Shown here piece after piece: positions 53,499 through 62,912 of a stretch of DNA of 64,000 nucleotides; positions within the stretch are counted from its first letter, which is position 1, and each line of letters opens with the position of its first letter. Both the position numbers and the translations under genes were made by a program. Source of the DNA: an uncultured Lachnospiraceae bacterium (lineage in GTDB: Bacteria > Bacillota > Clostridia > Lachnospirales > Lachnospiraceae); the NCBI GenBank assembly GCA_934418125.1, contig CAKRWT010000003.1, positions 91,267 to 155,266 on the forward strand, in the 5' to 3' direction. The notes under the pieces were generated by a model that saw only the letters and a list, made by a program, of their open reading frames with translations, did not search any database and was not told where the DNA came from.

Positions 53499-53535
53499 AT
53501 ATCTTAACAGCTTTTTTGAATGGAGTGATATCATT

Positions 53536-53760
53536 ATGAGTAGCGTGTTTATCATAACAATCCTGATGGTAATCATCATCTACGTGTATATGCGTCATAA
53601 AGCACAGAAAAACGCATCCAGGCAAATTAATACCATACAGGATTATCACGATGCCTGTGAACGTATCCGAAGCCACAGAGAGCTTCGTGATAAGTATAAT
53701 TGTCACCAGAACTATGTGACCAAATACAATAGTTCTGAAGATTATCGGGAACGGAAATAA
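53536..53760 (+). CDS. Small single-span membrane protein of unknown function
   Basis: A 74-residue protein: an N-terminal transmembrane helix (about 2-20, SSVFIITILMVIIIYVYM) followed by a basic, histidine- and arginine-rich polar tail. GGAG lies 10 bases before the ATG. It follows dtd by 37 bases and is probably cotranscribed. No family is recognised. Confidence 0.65.
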   Translation: MSSVFIITILMVIIIYVYMRHKAQKNASRQINTIQDYHDACERIRSHRELRDKYNCHQNYVTKYNSSEDYRERK

Positions 53761-53892
53761 CAAAGGAAATCCGGAAACACAGCCCGGATAAGTCTTTTAA
53801 GAGCCAACTCTGCGTTAAACTTGTGTTTTGCGCATAGTTGTGTCTCTATCTCTTATTTCAATTTTAACCCGAAATATAAAAATTTCGAATAA

Positions 53893-53940
53893 AAAACTGC
53901 TATATAACCCCAAATTGATTATATAGCAGTTTTCCTTTTT
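53893..53940. terminator. Bidirectional terminator
   Basis: A 15-bp perfect stem AAAACTGCTATATAA / TTATATAGCAGTTTT (53893-53907 and 53919-53933). On the plus strand TTTTCCTTTTT follows; on the minus strand TTTTTT follows. It ends both the dtd unit and the converging cytidylate-kinase-like gene. The 53761-53892 stretch before it holds no gene that I can support. Confidence 0.85.
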
Positions 53941-53965
53941 CCATATCCGAATAATTATAATCCGG

Positions 53966-54592
53966 CTATCTATTCTCAAAATCCTCAACAAACTGAGTAA
54001 TCAGTTTCACAGAACCATCAATACCAAGGATACCGCTGTTAATAGATAAATCATAACTGTCTGAGCGTCCCCATTTCTTAGAAGAATAATAGTTATAATA
54101 GCTCTGACGCTGTTTATCCTTCTTATTCATCATATCGATTGCTTTCTGCTCTGTTGTAATATCATCAAAACGTTCCATAATACGTTTGACTTTGCTCTTT
54201 TGGTCTGCATGGATAAAAATATTCAGACAGTTCTGATAATCATGCAATGCATAATCGGCACATCTTCCGACGATAACACATGGTCCTTCATTGGCAATCT
54301 TCTTAATGGTATCAAACTGTGCCAAAAACACCTTATGACTGATGGGCATATCTACAAAGGAAGAAGAATTATAACCAAAGGAATACGTATCCATAACCAG
54401 ATTATATAAAAAAGAATTGGTTGGACGTTCATCATGGCTCTGAATCATTTCCTCACAGAATCCACTCTCTTTTGCTACTCTTGATAAAAGGTCTTTATCA
54501 TAGTATTTAATTCCGAAATGCTCAGCAACTTTCTTGCCGATTTCACGACCTCCTGACCCAAACTGACGACCTATCGTAATAATTGTATTCAT
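53966..54592 (-). CDS. Cytidylate kinase-like family protein
   Basis: A 208-residue P-loop kinase-like protein. The N-terminal phosphate loop is a variant, TIGRQFGSGGREIGKK, as seen in the cytidylate-kinase-like family (not the true Cmk). DKDLLSRVAKESG and IVGRCADYAL are further family segments. The substrate is unknown; nucleotide or ATP binding is likely. Downstream of it lies a bidirectional terminator. Pro, Tyr and Ser/Thr-rich stretches occur in the middle. Confidence 0.87.
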   Translation of the reverse strand: MNTIITIGRQFGSGGREIGKKVAEHFGIKYYDKDLLSRVAKESGFCEEMIQSHDERPTNSFLYNLVMDTYSFGYNSSSFVDMPISHKVFLAQFDTIKKIANEGPCVIVGRCADYALHDYQNCLNIFIHADQKSKVKRIMERFDDITTEQKAIDMMNKKDKQRQSYYNYYSSKKWGRSDSYDLSINSGILGIDGSVKLITQFVEDFENR

Positions 54593-54714
54593 ATTAACAG
54601 CCCCTTTCCATCGTAATCATCCTATAATATTTTATAAATAACGAACAATTACTTCTTACTGTTATTATTATATATAATTTGCACAAAATAATCAATAAAA
54701 AAAGGTGGTTAATT

Positions 54715-54897
54715 ATGCGTTTGTACAGATTCATGAACAGAAACGAGATATGCCTTGCGAATCTCGCTCTGATGATTAGCAGTCGTCAAATGCATATGCA
54801 ACAGTGCGTGCACTTTCCTCGTCGCCATAACAAAAAAAGAGATTCATGCCACGCACAAATCTCTTTTCTATCATATTTAATACCTTTTACACACTAA
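54715..54897 (+). CDS. Possible small protein of 60 residues
   Basis: An ATG at 54715 is preceded at 6 bases by a good ribosome site, AAGGTGG. The product would be rich in Arg, His, Met and Cys (MRLYRFMNRNEICLANLAL at its start), with no membrane helix. The reading frame runs through the terminator of the minus-strand cstA gene and overlaps its last bases, and no promoter or downstream gene supports it. It may be an accidental frame or a small regulatory peptide. It is the only candidate gene in the 54593-54893 gap. Confidence 0.28.
   Translation: MRLYRFMNRNEICLANLALMISSRQMHMQQCVHFPRRHNKKRDSCHAQISFLSYLIPFTH
54832..54867 (-). terminator. Terminator after the cstA-like gene
   Basis: On the minus strand: a stem AAAAGAGATT / AATCTCTTTT (arms 54858-54867 and 54835-54844) with a 13-base loop, ending in a TTTTTTT run. 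It lies 27-62 bases past the cstA stop. Confidence 0.78.
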
Positions 54898-56549
54898 GCT
54901 TCTTTTTTGCCCCAAAGCACCTTGCCACCATCAATAATCAGTATAATCGCTAATACCACGATAGGAACAATGATAACGTCCTGTAAGATATTAGTGAACA
55001 ATGCTGTTCCATCTAATCCACCAGCTGCGATTGCAAGCAGGTTATTCTTAAATGTTAAGAACAGGGATACTAAAGTTGCTACAGACATAAATACAATTGG
55101 AATGTATAACATCTTGTTGTTTTTGCCCTGTTTCTTTAAGTATGTACCGATTGCCAGAAATGCAGGTACTGCAACTAACTGGTTACAAGCACCAAATAAT
55201 GGCCATACTTTAGCATATCCAGCCAGGCAGAGAACGAATCCTAATACGGCTGTGATAGCTGTTGCTACATACATATTGTCTAATTTCAGTTTCTTACCTG
55301 TCTCACTGTCAGCAAACAGTTCCTGGAACATGAAACGTCCAAGTCTTGTAGCGGTATCCAGAGAAGTTAAGCAGAAGCAGGAAACTGCCAGTGCAATAAT
55401 GGTAAAGGTTGCATTAACTGCACTCTCGGAAAGTCCGATTGTTGCAAAGAATCCGGAAATAGCTGTTGCAAATACAACGGTAGGTGATGCATAACCAGCG
55501 GCAGCAAACTGTCCGTCTGTTGTTAAGGTTGCTACAGCAATTAAGGAAACAACTGCAAGCACACACTCAATTAACATGGAACCATAACCAACCATCAGTG
55601 CATCTTTTTCATTATCCAGCTGTTTGGATGTAGTACCGGAACCAATCAGGGAATGGAAACCGGAAATAGCACCGCAGGCAATGGTAATGAACAATGTAGG
55701 GAACATATAATTACTGCCTACTTTAAATCCGATAAATGCAGGAACGGAAACTACCGGATGAGCTCCGAAAATACCGATAACGGCAGCAATAATCATGAAG
55801 TAAAGTAAGAAAGAACTTAAGTAATCTCTAGGCTGTAATAAAATCCATACAGGAGTTACAGAAGCCACCATAATATAAACGAATACAAAAATAATCCAGA
55901 ATGTCTTAGGTAACTCTATTGGGAATGCTAATCCAAGAGCTACACAGGCTGCCAATAACAAAACACCTACGATAGATGCAACAACCATTGGTGCATTCTT
56001 TCTGTATACGCAGAAACCAAATGCAATGGCAAGCGGAATAAATAACATGGATGCTGTCGCTACGGAACCATTTGCCGCACTGCCTGTGAAGGAGTTTGCA
56101 ACGATATCAGCGAAGGCTGCAATTACAAGCAGTAATACCAGCCATGCAAAAACGGTAAAGAGAACTCTGCTCTTACGTCCAATGTTTTCTTCAATAACCT
56201 CACCAAGGGATTTACCCTGATGTCTGATGGATACAAAAATAGAACCGAAATCCTGTACGGCACCAAAAAAGATACCACCAATAATAATCCATAAGAAACA
56301 TGGAAGCCATCCAAAGAATGCTGCCTGAATCGGTCCGTTAATTGGGCCAGCACCGGCGATGGATGAAAAGTGATGTCCCATAAGAACCGGTGTCTTAGCA
56401 GGACAATAATCAACACCATCCTCTAACTCATGAGCTGGTGTCTTGCGGCTTGGGTCGATTCCCCAAGTCTTAGCTAAGTATCTACCGTATGTAAGATATG
56501 CTACTACGAAGATTACAATAGCCAGTAAAATTAATACGACTGAGTTCAC
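54894..56549 (-). CDS. cstA: CstA-family carbon starvation / pyruvate or peptide transporter
   Basis: A 551-residue membrane protein with about 15 hydrophobic helices, close to the 16 or so known for CstA. Family motifs are KTPVLMGHHFSSIAGAGPI, GIFFGAVQDFGS and ISGFHSLIGSGTTSKQLDNE. CstA/BtsT proteins import pyruvate or peptides, sometimes under starvation control (family knowledge). The start is GTG 56549, with AGGAGG upstream. No two-component BtsSR pair or CRP-like regulator is in the window. Confidence 0.92.
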   Translation of the reverse strand: MNSVVLILLAIVIFVVAYLTYGRYLAKTWGIDPSRKTPAHELEDGVDYCPAKTPVLMGHHFSSIAGAGPINGPIQAAFFGWLPCFLWIIIGGIFFGAVQDFGSIFVSIRHQGKSLGEVIEENIGRKSRVLFTVFAWLVLLLVIAAFADIVANSFTGSAANGSVATASMLFIPLAIAFGFCVYRKNAPMVVASIVGVLLLAACVALGLAFPIELPKTFWIIFVFVYIMVASVTPVWILLQPRDYLSSFLLYFMIIAAVIGIFGAHPVVSVPAFIGFKVGSNYMFPTLFITIACGAISGFHSLIGSGTTSKQLDNEKDALMVGYGSMLIECVLAVVSLIAVATLTTDGQFAAAGYASPTVVFATAISGFFATIGLSESAVNATFTIIALAVSCFCLTSLDTATRLGRFMFQELFADSETGKKLKLDNMYVATAITAVLGFVLCLAGYAKVWPLFGACNQLVAVPAFLAIGTYLKKQGKNNKMLYIPIVFMSVATLVSLFLTFKNNLLAIAAGGLDGTALFTNILQDVIIVPIVVLAIILIIDGGKVLWGKKEA

Positions 56550-56648
56550 ACTAATTCCCTCCTATTTTGTTATAATTTCTTTAGTGTAACTTTTCCTTAT
56601 ATAAAATAGATTTCTCTATCCTATAAGCTTCTTAAAATATGTCAGGTA

Positions 56649-57239
56649 TCACTGATGAAACACACTGACCTGCTCTTCTTCCAGAAGTTCTTTAAATCCA
56701 GGTTTCCCAGCTTTAGCATCTTTATAATTGTTCACATAGAGTTTCTTGGATTTACGTCCCACAAAGTTTGTATAAACCTTCTCATCTTCCAAGGTTGTAC
56801 AGACAATATGCGCTTGGGAAAATCCCCGCATATTCATACGATATCCCTTTTCAAACTTGAAATGCTTAACGGCTTTTTTCATTTCTGCAGAGAGTTTTTT
56901 TTCTGCAATAATACTAATAGTCAGATAACTGTACATATGACCATTTGCAGGAACTTCTTTTCCTTTACGAACTAATACTGGCTCCATATACTCTTTTACG
57001 ATTTTATAAGCCTCTTCTATCAGTTCCGGCGTGACTTCCTGGGTCTCAATAAAAAGAATGTGCTCATAACTGTCGGAAGCCCACATATTAGCTTCCCTTA
57101 CCAGAACATATTTCTCGACATGTGAAAAAAAGTACCCATACGCAGGGTACTCTTTGTCATAAATTCTGTATGGCTGATAAATATCAAAAGTCCCTGAGTA
57201 TTTCCGCAACAGTTGATTTAAATAGTCAGCCGTCTTCAT
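56649..57239 (-). CDS. Conserved protein of unknown function
   Basis: A 196-residue soluble protein, rich in Tyr, Lys and Glu. It has a regular alpha/beta pattern (YLNQLLRKYSGTFDIYQPYR, then YSYLTISIIAEKKLSAEMKK, then TNFVGRKSKKLYVNNYKDAK). No signal peptide, membrane helix or known catalytic motif is seen, and the domain was not recognised. The ATG is at 57239. The gap upstream to 57406 holds a GGGGGGTGAT stretch before an 8-codon open frame at 57399, which I do not call. Confidence 0.75.
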   Translation of the reverse strand: MKTADYLNQLLRKYSGTFDIYQPYRIYDKEYPAYGYFFSHVEKYVLVREANMWASDSYEHILFIETQEVTPELIEEAYKIVKEYMEPVLVRKGKEVPANGHMYSYLTISIIAEKKLSAEMKKAVKHFKFEKGYRMNMRGFSQAHIVCTTLEDEKVYTNFVGRKSKKLYVNNYKDAKAGKPGFKELLEEEQVSVFHQ

Positions 57240-57406
57240 TCTAATACCCCGTTGTATTATCCATTCTTCAATTTATTTATGCCGCTAAATGTTTGCGCAT
57301 AATAAGAATTTATCACATTAACGTGTAAAATACAATATTCATTTAATAAAAAGTTTATATTCCTTAACTTTTTCTTTAGAACTTGGGGGGTGATAAAAAT
57401 GATCGT

Positions 57407-58318
57407 TTATTCTAAAATATGAAGTAAATGTTCAAAATATTCTGGCAATGGTGCTGTTACCTCTATATATTCATCTGTAGACGGATGTCGAAAACCAAGT
57501 ACCATCGCATGTAATGTCTGCCCTGTCAGATGATAAGAACTTTTCCAGTTACAGTACACAGTGTCACCTAATAGTGGATGACCAATACTTGCCATATGTA
57601 CACGTATCTGATGAGTTCGTCCTGTTTCTAACTGGCATTCAATATACGTATAATCCCGAAACCTTTTTAAAACCTTATAATGTGTTATGGCAGACTTTCC
57701 ATTTTTCTCATTGACTGCCATCTTTTTACGTTCTTTCGGGTCCCGCCCGATGGGTGCATTCACGCATCCTTCTTCCGCCTCAATAACTCCGTGTACAATA
57801 GCGCGATATTTCCGGGTAATGGAATGTTCCTTTAGCTGGGCTGCAATGCAATTATGTGCCCGGTCATTCTTACAGATAATCAGAGAGCCTGTCGTATCCT
57901 TGTCTATCCTGTGGACAATACCGGGCCGCATTACTCCATTGATACCCGACAATTCTTCTTTACAATGAAACATAACCGCATTTACCAGCGTACCATTATA
58001 ATGACCAGGTGCCGGATGTACAACCATTCCCTTCGGTTTATCTACCACAATCACATCTGTATCTTCATATAAAATAGACAAGGGAATATCCTCTGGTACA
58101 ATCTCCGGCTCTGCCAAATCTGGTATTTGGAATATAATTTCATCATCTACTTTTAACCGGTAGCTTGCTTTTTGCGGTTTCCCATTGACCCGCACCTCAT
58201 GATTCTTAATACATTTCTGAATATAGGAACGGGACAACTGTTCTAAACTGGCACTAATCCATTTATCCAGCCGTTCATCGTCCTCTTCCAGCCCTATCTG
58301 GTATGTGAACTGTTCCAT
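57407..58318 (-). CDS. rluD: RluD-like rRNA pseudouridine synthase
   Basis: A 303-residue RluA-family enzyme. The S4 domain is at about 14-70 (RLDKWISASLEQLSRSYIQK, then VRVNGKPQKASYRLK). The catalytic aspartate lies in VHRIDKDTTGSLIICKND, and ETGRTHQIRVHMASIGHPLLGD is the RNA-binding signature. KPKGMVVHPAPGH is typical of RluD, which modifies helix 69 of 23S rRNA. It follows lspA by 15 bases, the common lspA-rluD pair. Confidence 0.93.
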   Translation of the reverse strand: MEQFTYQIGLEEDDERLDKWISASLEQLSRSYIQKCIKNHEVRVNGKPQKASYRLKVDDEIIFQIPDLAEPEIVPEDIPLSILYEDTDVIVVDKPKGMVVHPAPGHYNGTLVNAVMFHCKEELSGINGVMRPGIVHRIDKDTTGSLIICKNDRAHNCIAAQLKEHSITRKYRAIVHGVIEAEEGCVNAPIGRDPKERKKMAVNEKNGKSAITHYKVLKRFRDYTYIECQLETGRTHQIRVHMASIGHPLLGDTVYCNWKSSYHLTGQTLHAMVLGFRHPSTDEYIEVTAPLPEYFEHLLHILE

Positions 58319-58333
58319 TTTTACTCATTCTTT

Positions 58334-58873
58334 CTATTTGATTTCACGGTATTTCTTCTGCTTGAAGCTGATAAAGTTAAGGTCTGATTCCTTATAGACA
58401 AACAACAACAGGATGACTAAGATTACTGTGGCAAATGACACATACATATCTGCTACATTGAAAATCGGAAAATTAATCAATACAATGTAAATAAAATCCA
58501 CCACATAATCAAACCTGATACGGTCAATCATATTGCCGATAGCACCTGCTGCAATAAAGCTTAACAGAACATGCAGTTTGGTATACTTTTTATCATCTGG
58601 TGTCTTATATAACACGTAGGCAATTACGCCAAGAATTACCACTGCCACAAAAACAAAGAATGCCTTTTGGTTCTGCAGCATACCAAAGGCCGCCCCTTTG
58701 TTTTCCAAATAGTTAAATTCCAGTATACCATTAATGATACTGAATGCCGGTTTATCCTTTAACTGCATCACAGCAAGATATTTTGTAATCTGGTCGAACC
58801 CGATTAGTAAAAGAATTCCCAACAAATCAAATAACAACATTATTTTCTTTTTCTTACTTACTTTTTTATTCAT
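58334..58873 (-). CDS. lspA: Lipoprotein signal peptidase (signal peptidase II)
   Basis: A 179-residue membrane protein with four helices. The catalytic aspartates are D117 in GNMIDRIR and D142 in FNVADMYVS, and NKGAAFGM is the other family motif. It cleaves prolipoproteins at the lipobox cysteine after lipidation, such as the lipoprotein predicted at 3385-4026. The last 20 residues and the first 12 are basic. It lies between aroB and rluD. Confidence 0.96.
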   Translation of the reverse strand: MNKKVSKKKKIMLLFDLLGILLLIGFDQITKYLAVMQLKDKPAFSIINGILEFNYLENKGAAFGMLQNQKAFFVFVAVVILGVIAYVLYKTPDDKKYTKLHVLLSFIAAGAIGNMIDRIRFDYVVDFIYIVLINFPIFNVADMYVSFATVILVILLLFVYKESDLNFISFKQKKYREIK

Positions 58874-58893
58874 AGGACCTCTTTTTCCTTTCC

Positions 58894-60003
58894 CTATGCC
58901 TTTGCATCCTCATCGCTGAAATAAATTTCCTGAATAGCCTCTAGAATTTCCTCATCGGTCACATTCTTATCTATCACGGCTTTTCCAACCTTTTTCAATA
59001 AAACGAACTTAATCTGTCCGGCTTCCATCTTTTTATCCGATTTCGTCAGTGCCAGCACTTCTTCCGGATTAATGGAATCAATGCTGATGGGCAGATTAAA
59101 AGGAACAAGCATATCCCGTACTTCATAATACTCTTCCATGGAAAGCCAGTTATGTTTCCAGGAAATATAGGCAGCCGCCACCATACCAAGGGAAACACAT
59201 TCTCCATGAAGCATCTGGAAATTCATGTATTTCTCGATAGCATGCCCGATGGTATGACCAAAGTTTAACAAAGCTCTGTCCCCTAACTCCTTCGGGTCTT
59301 TTTCTACCACCAGTTTCTTTATGGTGCAGGAGCGCATGACCATTTCTTCCAGTATCTCCGGGTTGCGGTCATGGATTTCATACATATTTTCCAAAAGCCA
59401 CTCATAAAACATGGCATCTTTAATCAATGCCGATTTCATAACTTCAGCAAATCCGGCATAGAACTGTCTATCATCCAGCTCCTTTAAGGTATCCAGATTC
59501 ATATAGACCAGCTTTGGCATATAAAACGCGCCTACCATGTTTTTATAGCCGTCAAAGTCCACACCCGTTTTTCCTCCGATACTGCTGTCTGACTGTGCCA
59601 GTAAGGTAGTTGGAATCTGTACAAAATCGATGCCACGCAGGTAAGTTGCTGCTGTATAACCGGTTATATCACCTACCACACCGCCGCCCAGAGCTATCAG
59701 CATATCCTTGCGGTCAAATTTTGCTTCAATCAGTTCTTTGTAAATGGCTTTTACCGTATCTAATGTCTTATTTTCTTCTCCTGCCGGGAAAGCATAGAGA
59801 ATCACTTTCTTACACTTTCCTTCTAAAATACCCTTTACGTTCCCGCCAAACAGTCTTTCTGTATGGGAATCTGCAATAACGGCTATCTTACGATTCTCAA
59901 TGCCAAACTTCTGCAGTTCCGTTACCAAAAGGTCAAAGCCCTGGGAAAATACAATATCATAACAGGGGGTGTTTTCATAGTTAATCGTCATTCTGCTTGC
60001 CAT
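58894..60003 (-). CDS. aroB: 3-dehydroquinate synthase
   Basis: A 369-residue NAD- and zinc-dependent enzyme. NAD-binding and active-site motifs are ALGGGVVGDITGYTAATYLRG, PTTLLAQSDSSIGGKTG, and the metal histidines in FGHTIGHAIEKY and MLHGECVSLG. It makes 3-dehydroquinate in the shikimate pathway. Other aro genes are absent. A terminator separates it from sepF upstream, while lspA follows 20 bases after its stop. The start is ATG 60003, with AAAGGA upstream. Confidence 0.96.
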   Translation of the reverse strand: MASRMTINYENTPCYDIVFSQGFDLLVTELQKFGIENRKIAVIADSHTERLFGGNVKGILEGKCKKVILYAFPAGEENKTLDTVKAIYKELIEAKFDRKDMLIALGGGVVGDITGYTAATYLRGIDFVQIPTTLLAQSDSSIGGKTGVDFDGYKNMVGAFYMPKLVYMNLDTLKELDDRQFYAGFAEVMKSALIKDAMFYEWLLENMYEIHDRNPEILEEMVMRSCTIKKLVVEKDPKELGDRALLNFGHTIGHAIEKYMNFQMLHGECVSLGMVAAAYISWKHNWLSMEEYYEVRDMLVPFNLPISIDSINPEEVLALTKSDKKMEAGQIKFVLLKKVGKAVIDKNVTDEEILEAIQEIYFSDEDAKA

Positions 60004-60090
60004 AATTTTCTTTATCCTTTACATTTTTTATAATTAGGAATACGTATCCTGGTAGCGCTTTTTAAATCACAGAAATTCCTTTCAAACAAG

Positions 60091-60121
60091 AAAACTTCCT
60101 GACCTATGTCAGGAAGCTTTT
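60091..60121 (-). terminator. Terminator after sepF
   Basis: A 9-bp stem CTTCCTGAC / GTCAGGAAG (60095-60103 and 60108-60116), loop CTAT. On the minus strand the 3' arm is followed by TTTTC. It lies 13-43 bases after the sepF stop, before aroB. Confidence 0.75.
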
Positions 60122-60133
60122 CATACCTACTCA

Positions 60134-60637
60134 TTAAAATCCATTGTTAATCGGAACATCAAAGGAACCGGATAAGATTTCCTGAAAATCACCTGAAATA
60201 TCAACACTGGCAGGTGTAATAATAAATATGTAATGGGATATTTTCTGCAGGTTACCGCTGATTGCAAAACAGGAACCGGAAGTAAAATCGATGATTCGCT
60301 GTGCAATATCCACATCCAGTCCTTCCAGGTTCAATACAACTGTACGATTTGCCAGTAATGTTTCTGTAATCTCTCTGGCATCCTCTACCGTAGTGGGTTT
60401 AATCACACAAACCTCCATACCGGAACCGGTCATCTTCTTCATCTGACGCATCGGTGTTACCTTAGGAGTTGCCTTACGAACCTGTTTCTCTTCTTCAAAA
60501 TCTACATCGTTATTCTTTACCATAACAGGCTTTTTCGCCGGTTCTGGGTCTTCATCATAGAAATCATCATCATAGTACCCATCATCTTCTTCATCATTCA
60601 ATTTCATGGCACTTAAAAACTTGTCCATTACACTCAT
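60134..60637 (-). CDS. sepF: Cell division protein SepF
   Basis: A 167-residue protein of normal SepF length. A short amphipathic N-terminus (MSVMDKFLSAMKL), an acidic Asp/Tyr linker and the conserved SepF domain at about 75-155 (VCVIKPTTVEDAREITETLL, VVLNLEGLDVDIAQRIIDF) are present. SepF anchors FtsZ to the membrane at the septum. GGAGG lies 7 bases before the ATG. It follows yggS (ylmE), the common order in Bacillota; ylmG and divIVA do not follow here. Confidence 0.95.
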   Translation of the reverse strand: MSVMDKFLSAMKLNDEEDDGYYDDDFYDEDPEPAKKPVMVKNNDVDFEEEKQVRKATPKVTPMRQMKKMTGSGMEVCVIKPTTVEDAREITETLLANRTVVLNLEGLDVDIAQRIIDFTSGSCFAISGNLQKISHYIFIITPASVDISGDFQEILSGSFDVPINNGF

Positions 60638-60681
60638 AATAAAACCTCCAGCAACTGATTTAATTTACAAACTTATGTATA

Positions 60682-61377
60682 CTAAACAATGTTGTATTGT
60701 CTTTCTCCAAAAATACCAGTACCTACTCTGATATAAGTCGCTCCCTCTGTTATGGCAACCTTATAGTCCCCGGTCATACCCATAGAAAGCTCTTCCATAA
60801 AAACATTATCAATGTTTTTACGTATTATGTCAACATATATTTGCTTCAATTTTCTAAAATATACCCTGTTTTCCTCTGCATTCTCAACATAAGGGGCAAT
60901 GGTCATAAGTCCTTTTATCGCAATATTTGGTAATTTCGCTATCTGTTCTACCAAAGCTATAGCATCCTCACTGGTGGTGCCAAACTTGGACGCTTCCTCT
61001 GCCACATTGACTTCTATCAGAACGGAAACTGTAACATCCTTTTTTACCGCTTCCTTGCTGATTTCTTCTGCCAGTCGTAGGGAATCCACACTGTGAATCA
61101 GATATACCTTATCAACAATATACTTTACCTTGTTTCTCTGTAAATGCCCTATCATATGCCAACGAATATCTTTTGGCATCTTCTCGTATTTGTCTACCAG
61201 CTCCTGGACTTTATTTTCCCCGAAATCACGGCAGCCATAATCATAAGCCTCCTGAAGCATTTCAACTGGTTTTGTCTTGCTGACTGCTATCAGTTTTACC
61301 TCTTCCCGTTTTCTTTCTCCCAGGCTGCAGGCGGCTTCTATATTTTTCTCTACGATATCCAGGTTTTCCCGTATCAT
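60682..61377 (-). CDS. yggS: YggS-family PLP-binding protein (PLPHP)
   Basis: A 231-residue alanine-racemase-like barrel. The PLP lysine is K34 in LIAVSKTKP. YDFGENKVQELVDKYE-like DFGENKVQELVDKYE and HMIGHLQRNKVKYI are the family motifs, and MGMTGDYKVAI near the end binds the phosphate. It helps keep PLP homeostasis. It lies 44 bases before sepF, as ylmE-ylmF in Bacillus. Confidence 0.95.
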   Translation of the reverse strand: MIRENLDIVEKNIEAACSLGERKREEVKLIAVSKTKPVEMLQEAYDYGCRDFGENKVQELVDKYEKMPKDIRWHMIGHLQRNKVKYIVDKVYLIHSVDSLRLAEEISKEAVKKDVTVSVLIEVNVAEEASKFGTTSEDAIALVEQIAKLPNIAIKGLMTIAPYVENAEENRVYFRKLKQIYVDIIRKNIDNVFMEELSMGMTGDYKVAITEGATYIRVGTGIFGERQYNIV

Positions 61378-61407
61378 GTCTATCCGTCCTTTCTTCGATT
61401 TTTCAAA

Positions 61408-62802
61408 TTACTCATAAATAAAATCGTTATCATTTACCGTTGTTGCATCCAATACAATATGGTCATATACACTTAAACCATACGCTGTGTTGGATTTTAC
61501 AATAGCATATTCTTCATTCTGATATAAAATCGTAATCTGGGTAAAATCCGCATACCCTTTGTTAATATTATATACGCCAATCAGAGAACCTGTTTTGCTG
61601 ACCACATATTTCTGTGTGGACTCCGGCATAATCAGATTGTTACCAGCACGAAGTACTGTATCATCCAGATAATAGTCTGTTTCTGTCTCCTGATAAATTT
61701 CCGTTTCGACAAATTCCGTGGTGGCATTTCCATTCTCGTCATAGGTTTCTAACAGCACACCGGATTTTCCATTGTTACCACCCTGGGTAACATATTTTTT
61801 CGGTATAATGAAAAATTCTTTCTCTACAATGGATGAATTCGGAATCTTTAAGCCCTTTTCATCTTCTAACAATAACTCTATGTCAATAAACCGTTCTGTA
61901 CAGAACGTTACCATGGAATTGGTAAAGGTAAGCGACACGAAAGTATCGCCGTCTGCATTCGTATAAGCATCTACCTTGCCCCATGCGGTATACTGATTTT
62001 TCAAGAACTTCACATTCACATAATCTTTTTCAACCAGCTGGGCAGCCAGGTCTTCGTCGACTGGAATCACAATCGACCAGTCTTCGCTGGTAGACAACTT
62101 ATAAACTGGATCTCCGACTGCTACCAATTCATTATTTACCAGATGATTCTTCTCATAATTCTTCAGGTCGAAATAATCACTCGTCATGCCTTCCAGCCTA
62201 AGATTTTCATAACCATCCACGGAATATACCACAATACCACTGTCCTGAGCATAGCAATAATTGACCAGAGAGGTGTTGGAAGCATCATTTAAAGCATCCA
62301 CATTCTCCAGAATATTGTAATTGTCTAATTTCAGAACCATACCTTCCACGCTGTATTTAAAATTATAAACATCCGCAAAATCGGTTCGGTCAAACCCGGA
62401 TACAAAAGAAGCAATCTCTGTTTTTAATTCTGACAAATCGTCTTCGGAAAGTGCATTTTCCCCTGTTTCTCTAGCGCGGATATAATCTGATAGTTTACCA
62501 GACTCATCAATCGTATAAATCAGATTTCCTACTGCGGCACGCTCTCCTTCTCTGGCAAAATAATTCACATAACCTGCATCCGTACTGGATACAATCTCCT
62601 CCGTCCGAAGGGCAATCCCTTTATAAATACTGTTGGAAGACAACGCGCCTTCCTTTACACTGTATGGAACGATACTGTCTGCTCTAAAATACATGATAAC
62701 GCATATAACTACATATACAAAAATAGTCGCAAAAATCAGCATACCAATATTCAGATTCAGCGGTCGCCTGTATTTTGTTATCTTGTTACCATTATTTGCC
62801 AA
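61408..62802 (-). CDS. HlyD-like membrane-fusion protein, single transmembrane anchor
   Basis: About 464 residues. The TTG at 62802 is preferred because AAAGGAG lies 9 bases upstream; ATG 62841 lies in the loop-out zone of a terminator and has no site. A basic N-terminus (NKITKYRRPLN) is followed by one transmembrane helix (about 22-41, IGMLIFATIFVYVVICVIMYF), then a large extracytoplasmic part with barrel-sandwich-like segments (SSTDAGYVNYFAREGERAAV, DSGIVVYSVDGYENL). It resembles HlyD-family adaptors seen next to yggS-sepF in clostridia. No exporter ATPase or outer-membrane partner is near. The role is unknown. Confidence 0.8.
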   Translation of the reverse strand: MANNGNKITKYRRPLNLNIGMLIFATIFVYVVICVIMYFRADSIVPYSVKEGALSSNSIYKGIALRTEEIVSSTDAGYVNYFAREGERAAVGNLIYTIDESGKLSDYIRARETGENALSEDDLSELKTEIASFVSGFDRTDFADVYNFKYSVEGMVLKLDNYNILENVDALNDASNTSLVNYCYAQDSGIVVYSVDGYENLRLEGMTSDYFDLKNYEKNHLVNNELVAVGDPVYKLSTSEDWSIVIPVDEDLAAQLVEKDYVNVKFLKNQYTAWGKVDAYTNADGDTFVSLTFTNSMVTFCTERFIDIELLLEDEKGLKIPNSSIVEKEFFIIPKKYVTQGGNNGKSGVLLETYDENGNATTEFVETEIYQETETDYYLDDTVLRAGNNLIMPESTQKYVVSKTGSLIGVYNINKGYADFTQITILYQNEEYAIVKSNTAYGLSVYDHIVLDATTVNDNDFIYE

Positions 62803-62849
62803 ACCAGGGCTCTCCTTTCCACTGCCACGCCTTTGTACCATGGCAAATT

Positions 62850-62876
62850 AAAAACCCCGGAAATTCCGAGGTTTTT
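62850..62876 (-). terminator. Terminator after the P-loop protein gene
   Basis: On the minus strand: AAAAACCTCGG / CCGGGGTTTTT with loop AATTT and one mismatch, ending in TTTTT. It lies 37-63 bases past the stop of the 62913 gene and just ahead of the HlyD-like gene. Confidence 0.75.
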
Positions 62877-62912
62877 ATGGAATTCAAAACTATCTGTTAT
62901 GTAATGAATCAA

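Noticed and set aside
57399..57422. Eight-codon frame ATG to TGA after GGGGGGTGAT on the plus strand
   Set aside because: It overlaps the 3' end of rluD on the other strand and leads to no gene, so it is not a leader peptide of anything visible.
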